Source: Hydrangea macrophylla (taxonomy: Eukaryota > Streptophyta > Magnoliopsida > Cornales > Hydrangeaceae). Taken from it: 64,000 bases of DNA. Below the pieces are notes generated by a model, which did no database searches, was not told the origin of the DNA, and saw nothing but the letters and a program-made list of their open reading frames with translations. The position numbers and the translations under genes are program-made. Location of the stretch: contig CM066983.1 in NCBI GenBank assembly GCA_033977485.1, positions 66,822,010-66,886,009 of the forward strand. Reading direction: 5' to 3'. Shown here piece by piece: positions 1 to 11,925 of this stretch (position 1 is the first letter of the stretch; the number at the start of each line of letters is the position of its first letter).

Positions 1-56
1 ATATAAATATATTAGTTTATTGACCTGTCTGATTGACACCTTGAATTAATGACTAG

Positions 57-3000
57 GCTTCTCGCGATGGACCGACAAACAAAGTTCGGGTAAGGATGTC
101 AGTTGCATCAGCTTTAATTTTTGGATCTGTTTTCTGGAGGATGGGAAGATCTCAGACATCCATACAGGACAGAATGGGATTACTACAGGTATTAAATATT
201 GATAATTACTTCACAATCTTTGCCTACATTTGTGTTACTGATTTGCTGCATATATATATTTACCACGCAATACCTCTCGTGTAATTAAGTCTGTAATTAA
301 TTCCTAAGATGGAGCAGATGGCCAATTCCATTTCAATTTCCTCTACGAATGTCTCTTATGTTGTAGTTTGGTTCTTAAATTTGTACTGATTTGTGGAAAA
401 TAATTCGTGGGAAACTGAAAAACATAATGTAGCTGCCTATGGAACTATTTACATCTGTATAACTTCTCTTCCTCTCTTTCTTTTCATCTTTCCCTCCTAA
501 CAAGATTATGAGTAGGTGCTCTGCTCATGTTTGAAAAGGGTTTTTTGATCCTTTATCTGGGTTTCTTTTCCTTCCAGGTTGCTGCTATAAACACAGCAAT
601 GGCTGCACTGACAAAGACTGTGGGTGTGTTTCCCAAGGAACGTGCAATTGTAGACAGAGAGCGTGCCAAAGGATCTTATGCTTTAGGGCCGTATCTGTTT
701 TCCAAGTTGATAGCTGAAATTCCTATAGGTGCTGCATTTCCATTATTGTTTGGCACCATTTTGTACCCCATGGCTCGTCTCCATCCTTCTCTGTCCAAGT
801 AAGTTTTCCTACTAATTAATGAAATCGGCTAAATTTAAATGCAGCTGTTGAATGTTATTTGGTCACCTTCCTCTTCTTTTTCACTTTCTTTTTCTTTTTA
901 GAGAAGGCCAACATGATAGGAGGGAACTATATATGCATATATTGAGACACAAATACACACAAAAATACATAGGATTAAGACCTGGGAGAACAGTCAGAGG
1001 TCTGGTCAATAGACTCTGAGTACATATCATAACAACCTTGGAAAACAGGCTGAGATCTGGTTAGGGGTACTAATGTTAAAGCCTAAAAACAAAACCCATA
1101 TTGGGAAATGACGATATAAGATACATATTGGCAAATGGCGAGCACTAGGATGATGGGTATGTTTGTTTATGAATATTGACTTCTAAACCACTTCCATAAG
1201 AAAATTAACATATCTGTCATATATATGCTGCAAATAAGTATTTTACATTTTCAGCTTATTATCTCGAGTTTCGCTTCTACTTAATTTTTTCTTTTAAAGT
1301 GTTATCATCCATGGTAAAGAATCTGGTTCGTGACACTTGGTAATTGTCAAAATATTTGAGCATCATTTTTTAAGTTTGAAATGATCTATAAACATCTGGT
1401 GCAGCAGTTACTTCTCAAAATTATAAAGTAGGTAAATTAATAAGCATCTGTTATCGAATTTTCTCCAGAAAGCTGCCACTTTGGTCTCCTATGCTTGGTT
1501 TCACTCTTCAGTATCTTATCATGGTGAACTTATTCAGGATTTACTGGGGAAAATATTACATAGGAAGAATACATGTAATTTTCCCTTTATAAGTCATTAA
1601 GCATACTTTATGGAAAGATTATTTGTTTAAGAGCTTGTTTGGATTAGCTTACTGGGACCAACAATAATTTGTTTGGGATTATTGAGAGATTTGAATTCGT
1701 TGGCAAAAAGGTCACAACTTTTTAAAAAGTCATTCCACTTCAAAGCTTAAAAAAAACAGCCTAAATCAGAAGCAACAATTTCCTGTTTATTAAAAAATCT
1801 ATTAAAGAATAAATCTTTTATTCCCACAGTGACAATGTTTGATGACTCTGACGCAAACTTCTACTTGTGTAGATTTGGGATGTTCAGTGGAATAGTGACT
1901 GTGGAGTCCTTTGCTGCATCTGCAATGGGTCTAACAGTTGGGGCGATGGTTCCGACCACTGAAGCAGCAATGGCTTTAGGGCCATCTCTTATGACAGTTT
2001 TTATTGTATTTGGAGGGTATTATGTCAATGCAGACAATGCACCTGTTATCTTCCGGTGGATTCCTCGTGTTTCTCTTATAAGATGGTAATTATACTTCTT
2101 ACTTGCCATCTATATAGTGGATTTAGGAGGAAAAGAAAATAAAGCACAAAAGAATTTTTTTTTTAGTTTGAGAAACTTAGGAGGGAAAAGAAAAAAATGG
2201 TGAAAAATTAACTAATAATTTTAAGTTTTGTGAGTCAGTGTCCTTCCTCTTTTGTTAAATTTCTGTTTCATTTGTAAAACTTTTCATTTGTAATGTTATA
2301 CTAAGTATCGAGGAAAACCCACGGTGAAACACTAGGGAAATGGTTTTCCTTTTCTTTCCCTAAATCCACAAACCAAGCAGAACCTTGGATATTCTCTTGT
2401 GAATTGCATGAACTTAAAAAAAGAATTCTATCTTTTCTCACTGCCCATTGATGACTCTAAATTTTTGTCTGGGTAATTTCAGGGCGTTTCAAGGGCTTTG
2501 CATCAACGAATTTAGTGGTCTAAAATTTGACCATCAGCATTCATTTGATATACAATCTGGAGAACAGGTGAGGAATAACTTTTGCATGCTATTTTACCAT
2601 GTAACAATGTTCTGAAACGTTAAAAGAAATTGAAAATTAACTTCGGAATTTAGAGGGGAAAAAAAGGAAATTGAAATTATCATTTAACTTGCAGGGAAAA
2701 AAAAAAAAGAGCTAATAGTTTTGGGTAATATTGGTTTCCATTTTTGGGTAGCAATCTGTTAGAATTTGATGATTGCTAGATGGCTCAGGTGCTAGGGTCG
2801 GCATATTTAATGTTCAGGCTTCCTGGACCGGACCACTATGTGATTTTGGGACCTAAGACATCACTAGAATAGTACTGAAAATATTGTGTTATTTGATAAC
2901 ATTATCAATCAACTTCTTCTTTCAAGACTATGCTTCTACTTTTAGATATTTAATCTATTCTATCAGTATATGGCAACTAACCATTTAAAGCTTTACAGAA

Positions 3001-4279
3001 TTCCCTTCTCATTAGGTAACAGCCCCAAATTCTCAAGGAACGTAATTTATATTTTTCATACCTATATTTGTTTGACGTATGATTAACATATTTTTAGTTA
3101 GATAAGAAACAAGGAATAATTAGTTGGTTAAATTAGAATTTTGCTAATTGGAGTGCTCCATGGGTTTTACATCAAATAGTAATATAATATGTACTGAGTT
3201 TCCTAACAGAGGTAGAGATTGCAATGCTCAATTGACATCCATACCATCATATTCAACCGAGAGTAAAGTCCCTTGCGTAACATTAGAGCCCCAAATTCAC
3301 AATTGTTCAAAGCTAAGTTCCTTCCTTGAATCAAGTACAAAAATGTCCAACACGTAATCCATCCTTCAACTCTCTGAAAATGATGCAAATAACCTTAAAT
3401 GATTAATTTTTACTAGTTTGGATGCCATTAATTAATACGCTTTCGCAGCAATTGAGTTAAGCTGCGTGTGAGGCCTCGGTGGACCATCACGTATCCTTAC
3501 CTCTCACGTGGCGGGGTTTGGGGCGTGGCACATTACCTTTTGTCATATCAAAACTCATCTTCAGGAAAGGCAAGGGAATAATCTTTAATGAAGTTTTCAA
3601 AAGGGCATACTGCAAGATCAGCCAGAAGTGGTTATCTCATTCCTAACCCCTAGTGGCCCAAGATGGTTAAGCTTTTCTTGTTAGAATAGTGCTTTTATGT
3701 AAACAAGATTCCAACATTAGCAGTCATTTTGAAGTAACTTTATGGCAAAAGGAACAGGACTAGAGCTGTTAGAATACTATTACACAAATAGGTAACGTCC
3801 TTCTTGGTATGTCTTAACCAAAAGTATAGGATTCGTATCCTGTGACCCTGTCCGACAATTGAATGTCCGACACGGCCTAACAAGTTTCCAAATTTTATTA
3901 CGTACAAGGCACGCTGGCATGAACGATTTTTGTTAAATTTTTTTTTTTGTTTGTATTGCCTATTTTTCAGGCACTTGAGCGGCTCTCCTTTGGCGGCAGT
4001 CGCATAAGAGATACCGTTGTGGCTCAAAGTAGAATACTCTTGTTTTGGTATTGCACAACTTACCTTCTCCTTGAGAAAAACAAGCCAAAATACCAGCGGC
4101 TTGAGCCACCCCCTCCTGAGCAAGTCGAAACAGAGGTACAGTTTGAGTCTTCCGAGGCTAACAAGGTGGACCCAAACCAGCAACCCGAGCCTCCTGTGCT
4201 CGACCAAGGTAAACCCACCCAGAAGCTTGAATCTCCTCAAATTGACCCTCTTGACCTCTTTATCCTAGAAGGTCTGTAG
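57..4279 (+). CDS. ABCG7: ABCG7-type ABC transporter, last five exons (partial gene)
   Basis: Half-size ABC transporter of subfamily G; this part forms the membrane domain and C-terminal tail. Spliced exons read 57-188, 578-798, 1873-2085, 2483-2567 and 3971-4279, all with AG/GT borders and compatible phases, giving 319 codons plus a TAG stop. The upstream start and nucleotide-binding domain lie outside the window. Visible landmarks are MSVASALIFGSVFWRMGRSQ in the first exon, the FPKERAIVDRERAKGSY loop, a long hydrophobic run (LIAEIPIGAAFPLLFGTI), GIVTVESFAASAMGLTVGAM, FGGYYVNADNAP and SRILLFWYCTTYLLL. From memory these match Arabidopsis ABCG7 almost residue for residue. After the last hydrophobic segment comes a Pro/Glu/Gln-rich tail ending ILEGL, and Arabidopsis ABCG7 ends in a similar VLEGL. 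Members probably act as dimers; the substrate is not known to me. The reading frame is intact, so this looks like a working gene. Confidence 0.93.
799..1872 (+). other. ABCG7 intron (second in window)
   Basis: A 1,074-bp intron between the exons ending SLSK and starting FGMF. The donor is GTAAGT at 799 and the acceptor TGTGTAG ends at 1872. The exon phase is split 2+1 within a Lys codon. It is AT-rich and I see no gene or recognisable element in it. The other introns are 189-577, 2086-2482 and 2568-3970. Confidence 0.85.
2568..3970 (+). other. ABCG7 last intron
   Basis: A 1,403-bp intron with donor GTGAGG and acceptor TATTTTTCAG, joining the exon ending SGEQ to the one starting ALERLSF. It is the largest intron in view. 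The short open frames inside it (3148-3357 and 3740-4240 minus) have no recognisable content. A transposon remnant is possible from its size, but I could not define ends. Confidence 0.85.
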
Positions 4280-4365
4280 TTAGTTGGGCATACTGATGAT
4301 CTTGACATGAGAAGTACTATTGTTTATTGATTTATCTCGTACAGGTGCTAAGGAGATGTCTGTGC

Positions 4366-4371
4366 AATAAA
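4366..4371 (+). promoter_or_regulatory. poly(A) signal AATAAA for ABCG7
   Basis: AATAAA lies 87 bp after the ABCG7 stop codon, the expected place for a plant near-upstream element. From here to about 4810 I see only AT-rich flank. Confidence 0.6.
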
Positions 4372-4810
4372 GGATGGCCTCGAGCCTTTTCTGAGCTAAT
4401 AATGAGGTATTATAGTAAATATTCGTGTAGCTGTAACACCGGCGACTTGTATTATAGAAGTCGTCGACTTTGAAATTTTATGTAGAATGGTATTTGTCAC
4501 TCGATGTACTGTTGTGACATTTTAAGTTTTGAATATATGGACTTTAGAATGACTGTGTCAATCCTTAGTATCTGTTTTGAACCATTATGATATGTTCATG
4601 TCCCATGAATTTGAATTGGTCCGTTCACTATTTGTGAAGTAATTTAATATGAAAACTCATCATCTTGAACTCAATGTCTCATTCAAGATTATGAACATTC
4701 ACATTAAAGTGATCTACAAATTGTGAATTGGTCCATTCCATTTCATGGTACGCTCAAGCAAGCTATTAGGTTGTCTCTGTACGTATTTTGTTCATTTACC
4801 TCAAAGCTTG

Positions 4811-5043
4811 ATAAAAGTTTTGTTCTCTTGTATTCTTGTCAATTACTTAGGGCCTGTTTGGTTGCACAAAATAGACAAATTCCAAATGAACCAATTCAAA
4901 ATAGAATGATTCAAAAAATGGGGCAATTTTTTTATAAAAGTTTGTTCTCTTGTATTCTTGTCAATTACTTAGGGGCCTATGTGCCACAAATTGCCCCATT
5001 TTTTGACTCATTCTAGTTTGAATTGGTTCATTTGGAATTTGTC
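4811..5043. repeat. Inverted-repeat element with a ~40-bp internal direct duplication
   Basis: Arms at 4874-4931 and 4987-5043 are near-perfect reverse complements (GACAAATTCCAAATGAACC... against ...GGTTCATTTGGAATTTGTC), as in a foldback MITE. A ~40-bp segment at 4811-4852 recurs at 4934-4974 with one indel, so the second copy sits inside the loop between the arms. The superfamily cannot be assigned because no clean TSD was found. Confidence 0.7.
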
Positions 5044-5104
5044 TAATCGTAAATGGAGCAAGGCTTTTCTTGCCCCCTTCTGAACACATGAATTGCTAGC
5101 AATT

Positions 5105-5265
5105 AGGGGTGTAAGCAAACTCACCGAACCGATTGGTTTGGTCTGTCTTCAAAAATTTCATGTAGTGTAATAATCGAGCCGAACCGAAATTTTACACTAA
5201 ATTGAACCGAACCATAACTGATCGATTTGACTGAAAATTGGACCAAATTAAGCCGTTTTCACCCA
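5105..5265. mobile_element. CGAACCGA-family MITE, copy 1
   Basis: A 161-bp element starting AGGGGTGTAA and ending TTTTCACCCA, rich in CGAACCGA and ATCGATTTGA words. It is flanked by a perfect 11-bp duplication TGCTAGCAATT (5094-5104 and 5266-5276). The long TSD suggests Mutator-type integration; superfamily assignment is inference. Related copies lie at about 18989, 19414 and 20744. Confidence 0.7.
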
Positions 5266-5727
5266 TGCTAGCAATTGAATGTTATGCGTCGCAAATGGCT
5301 TAACAGTTGTATCAAATGATGTAATAATTGTTGGTCGTATCACTTTCCACTGCATATTGTAAAATTGACAAATTTTTTAGAAACCAAATCTAGGATTCAA
5401 ATGTGGGAAGGCTGTCATTAGTCTTTGAAGTTTTTCTATTGATGTTTTGGAGATTGTGTGTTGGTTATACTAAGCCACACATACATTTAATAGACAAATG
5501 CTGCAAAACTAGGCGTAGAGTTGACATCCCATATTAGAGAGCAAATTTTCGTTTCAATTTTATCGTTCTATTGTACAATCAAGGTTCCTTCAATTGATTG
5601 CCGCAGAACATTAGTATTTAACCAAGAAAATAAATATAATATAAAGAAACTAAAAATGAATTCCTATTTAGTATCTTATTAACGCCAATATCTTTTGTGT
5701 TTTGAAAAATGACATCCATCTCTCTTA

Positions 5728-6025
5728 GGCTCTGTTTGGTTTGCGGATTTAAGAAAGGAAAATGAAAATGATAAGGAAACTAATTCTCTCTTGTATTTTT
5801 TTTTCCTCATGTTTAAATAGCATATAAAATTAAAAGTTCTTTTATATAATTATAATATACGACGAATAAAGAAAGGCACTAATTCACACCATATAAAATA
5901 TTTAATTTATTCTTCAATCTAATTCTCTTTTCATTCATATTTTCCTTATTAACCAAGCAAAGAAAAAAGTTTTCCTCTTTATGTTTTCTTTTCTCTCTCA
6001 CTAATTTTAAGAACCAAACAGAACC
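5728..6025. mobile_element. Tourist-like (PIF/Harbinger) MITE
   Basis: The left end GGCTCTGTTTGGTT and right end AACCAAACAGAACC are inverted repeats with one mismatch. They are flanked by TTA on both sides (5725-5727 and 6026-6028), the TSD typical of PIF/Harbinger. The 298-bp body is AT-rich and has no coding capacity. Confidence 0.7.
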
Positions 6026-6254
6026 TTAATGTATGAGTTCTGAATGTACCTGTCGTTGGAGAATTACTCTTTTTTATCGTGCTGTTTCATAATACAAGAG
6101 AGATTCATTTAATATATGCAGGAAAGTTTTCTTATATTAAAATGTAATAAATTATGTTTATAAAGAATAGAGGTAGAAAAGTAACGAGTATAAAAAAAAA
6201 AAAAATGAAAAAAAAAAAGTAGAAAAGTAACGTCTATTTATTACTATAACTAAA

Positions 6255-6460
6255 GAGTAAACTTGAGGCACAACCAAAAAATACAACCTTGGGACACAAC
6301 TCCCATTTTGTGTGTGTCTCTCTCTCTCTCTCTCTCTTGACGGGCCCTACAGTGCCAGTGGACCCCACAGTACCTACTAGGACCACTAGAAAAGAAATAG
6401 ACACAAAATAGAGGTTGTGTCGCAAGATTGTGTCTTTTGATTGTGTCTCAAGAATTACTC
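6255..6460. mobile_element. Mutator-like MITE, GAGTAA family, copy 1
   Basis: A 206-bp foldback element beginning GAGTAAACTTGAGGCACAAC and ending GTCTCAAGAATTACTC. It is flanked by a perfect 9-bp TSD ATAACTAAA (6246-6254 and 6461-6469). A CT microsatellite lies near the middle of the left arm. A second copy sits at 21011-21195. Confidence 0.85.
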
Positions 6461-6598
6461 ATAACTAAAAGTCTAAAACAAGACTATTTCTCTTCTTCTA
6501 AACTAAGTATGCCACATGACATTCCTCTCAATTTTTCTTTTATCCTACATGGCATCCCTTCTGTTTTTCTAGAGTGCCACGTTGCACTCTCATTTGCC

Positions 6599-6782
6599 CA
6601 ATAATACTAGGCACACACTCCAAATCATATCCCAAACCACATTTTTGCTTTAAATATATGTACCTTGCGCTGTGTAAGTGGTGCACAGAAAAATGTGAAA
6701 AATTTAAACAGCACATAGTACATGCATTTAAAGCATAGGGTGTGATTTGGGGTATGGTTTAGGATGTGTGCCAGCACTTCTC
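6599..6782. mobile_element. Mutator-like MITE, GCTTTAAAT family, copy 1
   Basis: A 184-bp element with inverted ends (CAATAATACTAGGCACAC against GTGTGCCAGCACTTCTC) and a 10-bp TSD CTCATTTGCC at 6589-6598 and 6783-6792. The core carries GCTTTAAATATATGTACC mirrored by CATGCATTTAAAGC. The same core recurs near 7050 and 17810. Confidence 0.75.
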
Positions 6783-7021
6783 CTCATTTGCCTTGTCTAT
6801 ATCCTATTAGCCTACCTATCATTGACAAGTGGCATTTTACAGAACCAATTTTCGGGCTCTTTATCAACTAGGAATGGTCCACACTGATAGTCAACCTCGC
6901 AATCTTTTTCTCTCTTTCTATTGATCCACCTTAAGGTGTGGACTTGAGTGAGTGGATTTTGGGTGTGTTTCAAACTTTACCCATAGTTTTAACACCATTT
7001 GTCAATCAACTCTATTGAGAA

Positions 7022-7248
7022 AAAGAAAAAAAGTGTTACTGTATTTTTCTATGGAATACAAACCAAATGACACAAAATGACACACTAGCTTTAAATGCAT
7101 GTACCTTGTGCAGTGCAAGTGATGCACAAAAAAAATAAAAATTCAAACAACACAGAGGACATGTATTTAAAGCACAATGTGTCATTTGATGTGTCATTTG
7201 GTGTATATCCCTATTATTTTGAAAGAAAAAAAGTGTTACTGTATTTTT
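7022..7248. mobile_element. GCTTTAAAT-family MITE, copy 2, between 27-bp direct repeats
   Basis: The inner part has inverted ends, GGAATACAAACCAAATGACAC-like on the left and its near complement up to about 7210 on the right. The GCTTTAAATGCATGTACC core is shared with the copy at 6599. A perfect 27-bp direct repeat (7022-7048 and 7222-7248) flanks it. That is too long for a normal transposase TSD, so another duplication mechanism is implied. Confidence 0.6.
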
Positions 7249-8664
7249 TAGGAATATAGTGATTGCCAAATTGAATTTTCTAAGGAGAAGTCATTAAAAT
7301 TCGCCAAAAGGCGGATAAGACCATCTCCAACCCTGAGGCAACCCTTGGATCAAAAGCAAATTTGATGTGGAATCTGTGATGTTCAAGCTTCAACGGGCGC
7401 ATCAATGGCTGAGGCAAACTTGTTGGCCCCCCTCAAATTGCTGCAAGAATGTTGCGACTGACACCACCTAGCAAACCCTTTTCTCTCACTATTTTAATCC
7501 AGCATAATATATTCTTCAATATTTTAATCCAAACCTCAACGGTCACAAGATCAAAAGTCCAAAACCTTCACTAGCTGCTTCTCTTCGTCCCCCAATTCTT
7601 CACAATCAAAATCCCAAAAAATCACCAACAATCTGTAATCATCCTCAACAACGTCTCAGAAAAGAAGAAGAAGAAGAAGAAGAAGAAGAAGAAACAGAGA
7701 TGGAGACCAACAAAAAAAAAAAAAAAAACCCTAAATCGAGCACCTATGAATCGATCCAAACAAACCGTAAATAGAGCCAATAAACCCTAAATTAGTGTGA
7801 AAAATCAACCTAAAATGGCTCTGAATCGCTGACCACCATCAAGTCAATCATCATCGGCGTTCAATCGACTACAACCATCGCAGGTCGCTGCACCACCATC
7901 GTCATCCCGAGCCACCACCATGTTGGCTGAACTTTCTTTCATACTAAAATCAATCCTCATTTTTCGCAAGAGAAGAGTGATGAGAGATGGAAGTTGAGGA
8001 AAATGAATGAAGAGAGTGTTGGGGTCGGGTTATCATGGAAGAAGAATCAACAAACAAACATGAAATCTGTAAGGCTTTGAGGCGCGTTTGGTACACTTTC
8101 TTTAAGGAGTTATTTGCCCCCACTCACAAAGAGTATGCTACAGGGTTCCTAGCAAATTCCCTCCAGGATACAACAAAGCTCGAAAATCTACCAAATAGCA
8201 ATTCTGAAGATTTTCAGGAAAGCTTCAAAGAAGATGGTTTCAACTAGCATTTTTCACATATTTCAAATGAATAATAACACTTGTCTTATATAGACCACTT
8301 GGTGCCTCTTCTAAAAGATGTCATCCTTTGGTTATTAGACACCTATTTCTAATAGGTATCTTAATTAGACACCTCTTAAAGGGTAGTGTCCTTTGACCTC
8401 AAAGGCATCCTTTGAATGATGTCTTTCGCATTTATCTATTGTTCTCTTCATGTACATTTTAATATTACAAACTATATTAATGTATATTAAAATATACAAT
8501 AGAGAGAAGATTTGATAGAGTTGCAGAGAGAGAGAGAGATAGAGAGAGAGAAACGTGATATTCAGTCTGGGTAAATGAAAGAAGGTGTAGGAAATAAAAG
8601 TAGAAATTATTCCGTGTGTATGAGCTTAAAAGTAAAATACTGTATATTAAAACAATAAAAAGTT
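7249..8664. other. Intergenic stretch with a GAA microsatellite
   Basis: No gene is recognised. A (GAA)n tract lies at 7662-7693. The 70-residue open frame at 8035-8247 has no hydrophobic, repeat or domain signature that I can name. A GA-rich tract lies at 8524-8551. Confidence 0.5.
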
Positions 8665-8898
8665 GGGGAAAATACCTTTTACCCCCCTGTGGTTACACCC
8701 ATGTTCTCATAACCCCCTGTGGTTCATTTTTGTAACACTTAACCCCCCTGTACTAATGACTGAAGTGGGACTGCTGTTAGAAAAGTTAACAGTCTCACTT
8801 TAGTCCGTTGTACAGGGGGGTTAAGTGTTACAAAATGAAGCACAGGAGGGTTATGAGAAAATGAGTGTAACAACAGGGGGATAAAATGTATTTTCCCC
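8665..8898. mobile_element. Foldback MITE with CCCCCTGTGG arms
   Basis: A 234-bp element starting GGGGAAAATAC and ending GTATTTTCCCC, with long imperfect arms (CCCCCTGTGGTTA on the left, AACAGGGGGATAAAA on the right). A 9-bp TSD TAAAAAGTT lies at 8656-8664 and 8899-8907. I know this type as a common plant foldback repeat. The TSD length fits Mutator-type insertion. Confidence 0.85.
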
Positions 8899-9630
8899 TA
8901 AAAAGTTCGATATAAGGGTTGGATTAATTCGTCAACCTTATCTTAAGACCCATTAAATCACCCATTTAATATATAAATTGATGATTTATCCTTGAAAATG
9001 GTCTATGGTGGGGAAATTTATCTTATTTCGTTTACTGCTATTAAATGATGGAAAGAACTAGACAACAGAAGGCCGGTGACAAGACTCGTGATAGCTGCCT
9101 CTAATGAAGACCTTTCATTTGCAGAAAATACAAAATGTACCATCACTATAAAAAAACACTTATATTTATTTATTTATTATTTTGAACTCAAATATATAAT
9201 CACAATAACGTTTTATTGCCTGTATGGTATCCCGGTTTCCTGTCTGAAAAATTTTTCGTGTATATATATAGTGTAACAAATCAACACGTGAAACACATTT
9301 ACTAAACATAGTGCAGAGAACAGGCCCTTATGAACTACTCCGTAATTCGTAAGTAAAACGTACGGGTGGGACGTCATTTTACGCTGAAAATTCAGCCAAA
9401 TAAAAGGATTACCTGCTTTTACACCATTTAAGTTTAATTCACACGTGAGATGCTATATATATGTCAAACAAAAGAACTTTGGAAAAGTTAAATCCAATTT
9501 TATTAGGAGTATTTCAATTGACACCGACAGAAGTAGATGAAACTAACAAAACTACTGACAGAGGCAGATGAAAACCAGGGAAGCTAAAAAAAGATAATAA
9601 TTCTATATAATCATTAATCAGATATATATA

Positions 9631-10050
9631 GGGGCGTACTTATGATTTTTTGTCGGCGGGGTCTGCCTAGACGGGGGTTCGGGAGCAGCGTTTCGAGGCG
9701 AAATTTTTTTGAGTCTATCTATACATAACTATGTGTAAAATGGTAGAATCGTTTATAGAATTGAATTAACACCTATAATTTGGGATAAATTATGTAATTT
9801 TAGGGGATCTATATCTAAAACATGTAAAATATTACATGTAAGTATACAATTTTCAAAAGTACAAGGGGACATGTGTCTAAAACTTGTAAAATATTACATA
9901 TAAGTCGAGAATTTTCAAAAGTTCAGGGGAGCCTGTATGAAATTTAAGAGGACTTATTTCTAAAATCTATAAACTATTACATATAATTTTGTAATTTTCA
10001 AAAATCCAGGGGACCTATGCCACCCCTAAATTGAACTTGAGTCCGCCCAT
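9631..10050. repeat. Possible small element with degenerate tandem repeats
   Basis: The ends GGGGCGTACTTATG and ...CTTGAGTCCGCCCATG are imperfect inverted repeats. Inside are about three degenerate copies (~65-75 bp) of a unit carrying AAAATATTACAT and GAATTTTCAAAAGT. There is no clear TSD beyond a possible GATATA. The stretch before it, 8908-9630, shows nothing I can assign. Confidence 0.4.
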
Positions 10051-10189
10051 GATATACAACTCATGAATCATTAAATTCGATCTTCAAATTGGACAAATTA
10101 TTCACTAATAACAACCGTGTGGTCGGCCACATTCTGGATATTTGTTCTTTTCATTAGTATGTGTACGTGTCACTTAAATTTGGAGAGAT

Positions 10190-10940
10190 GCAATATTTAT
10201 GAGTGAGTTTAGGGGAGTAAAGAATAGAAGAGAAAGTCGTAAGTAAAGAGAGAAAAGAAAAGAAGAGAAATGATGATAGTTTCTTTTATTTTGTTTGAGA
10301 GTTTAGGAGAGAAGGGAAAGTTAATTTCTTTTCTCTTATTTGAGAGTTGAGAAGAAAAGAAGAGAAAAAAAAAGTTACCATTCTACTTATTAATGACTTG
10401 AACTATGAAGTCTTTAACATCTCTTCTTTTCATTTTTTATTCACACCAAATAGCATCCAAATTTACTTGGTACGTGAGTATTTTGCTTTGTTAGGAGAGA
10501 GAATACACGTGTATAGTCTATTAGGAGCTTAGGACTTAGATGAAATTAAAATTAGTTAAGAATTAAATCAAAGGTATTGAGGGTATTAAGAAAAATTCAT
10601 TAAACCCCACTTTCTTTTCTCTCATTTTCTTCCCAATTTGGAGAGAAAGAAATTAAGAGAAAGTGGGGATTAGTTTTCTCTCCTTTTCTCTCCTCACTTA
10701 AACTCCCAAACGAGAGAAAGCGAAAGAAAGTGAGATATTTTATCTCATTTTATCTTATTTTCTCTCGTTTTTTAAACTCCCAAACATATAGGCTTTGCTT
10801 GTTTCAACTTTCATGTATTTTGTGAGGAAAAAGAGAGGAGAATGGAAAGTAAGAAGAAATTAATCCCAACTGTAAAATAAAAGGAATTAGTTTTCCATTC
10901 TCTTATCTTTTTTCTCATTAAATCTATAAACCAAATAAAG
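10190..10940. repeat. Two purine/pyrimidine-asymmetric MITE-like repeats
   Basis: A first block (about 10195-10725) has GAGTTTAGGGGAG-like and CTCACTTAAACTC-like ends around GA-rich and CT-rich arms. A second block (about 10790-10943) has AGGCTTTGCTTGTTT and AACCAAATAAAGCCT as inverted ends. No firm TSD was found for either. No coding sequence is evident. Confidence 0.45.
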
Positions 10941-11180
10941 CCTCAATCAAGAAACACGATATAACCATAAACGATGAAGTTGTAACTTTAGATTTAAGAC
11001 AAAGGGACAAATTAAATTGTCGTTAAAAGTTTTGTTAGTTTAAAAACAAACTTTAGACAAATTTCATTAATCTAGAATATTTTTTTTTTTTGGGATTAAT
11101 GGACGTTGGACTGGACATATGCTCTGAAAGTGTTGATAAGAGAGACCTTATATTAAGTTCCCAAAAAAATGCATAATAAT

Positions 11181-11739
11181 ATAGGGCAAGACTTCAAAAA
11201 AAAAAATAATAATAATAAATAAATAAATACGGTAAGACTATTATGAGCAAGTTTGCATTCATAGTTGATGAATGAAGAATTCATTTCGAGATTGTAAGAA
11301 AATGATTAAAGTTTAAGTTATTACTTATGATTTGGACAATCCAAAAGTTATGATCTCGATTGTACCTATATGCAAACAAGCCTATAGCAACCTTGCCCAG
11401 CAATATATCCCACTGTAGATGCCGCAAGCAATTAATTTTCATAAATATCTTAATAGGGCAAGACTTAAAATAGGGCAAGACTTCAAAAAAAAAAAAAAAA
11501 AAGGGCAAAACTATTATATTCATAGTCAGATGGATGAAGAATTGATTTCGAGATTGTAAGAAAAATGAATAATTTTTAAGTTATTATTTATTCACAATCT
11601 CGATATGATTTGGACAATCCAAAAATTATGAGCTCGATTGTACCTATACGCAAACAAGCCTATAATAACATTGCCCACCAATATATCCCACTGTGAATCA
11701 ATGCCGCAAGCAATTAATTTTCATAAATATCTTAATAGG
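11181..11739. repeat. Tandem duplication, two ~270-bp copies
   Basis: Copy A (11181-11456) and copy B (11470-11739) both begin ATAGGGCAAGACTTC followed by an A-rich tract. Both contain GATTTGGACAATCCAAAA and CGATTGTACCTATA, and both end CATAAATATCTTAATAGG. Differences are spread throughout, so the duplication is not very recent. An 80-codon minus-strand open frame over it looks like chance. Confidence 0.8.
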
Positions 11740-11925
11740 CATCCCAAGGGAGTACATACAACAGTGTTTTATTCTTTTTAGACAAGAAGGGTAGCATAAG
11801 TAGGAGAGAGAGAGAGAGAAAAAATATGGAGAAAGTAAAGAAAGTGCGTGAAGTGGAAGAGGCGGACTGGGTGGGTTAGTTTTGTTTAAATAATTAAATG
11901 TTACTACGTATAAATCTATCTAATA

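Noticed and set aside
3740..4240. 166-codon minus-strand open frame
   Set aside because: It lies antisense over the last ABCG7 intron and exon; the exon frame on the plus strand is the real one.
8035..8247. 70-codon open frame starting MEEESTNKHE
   Set aside because: Near chance length, no motif and no gene context; not called as a gene.
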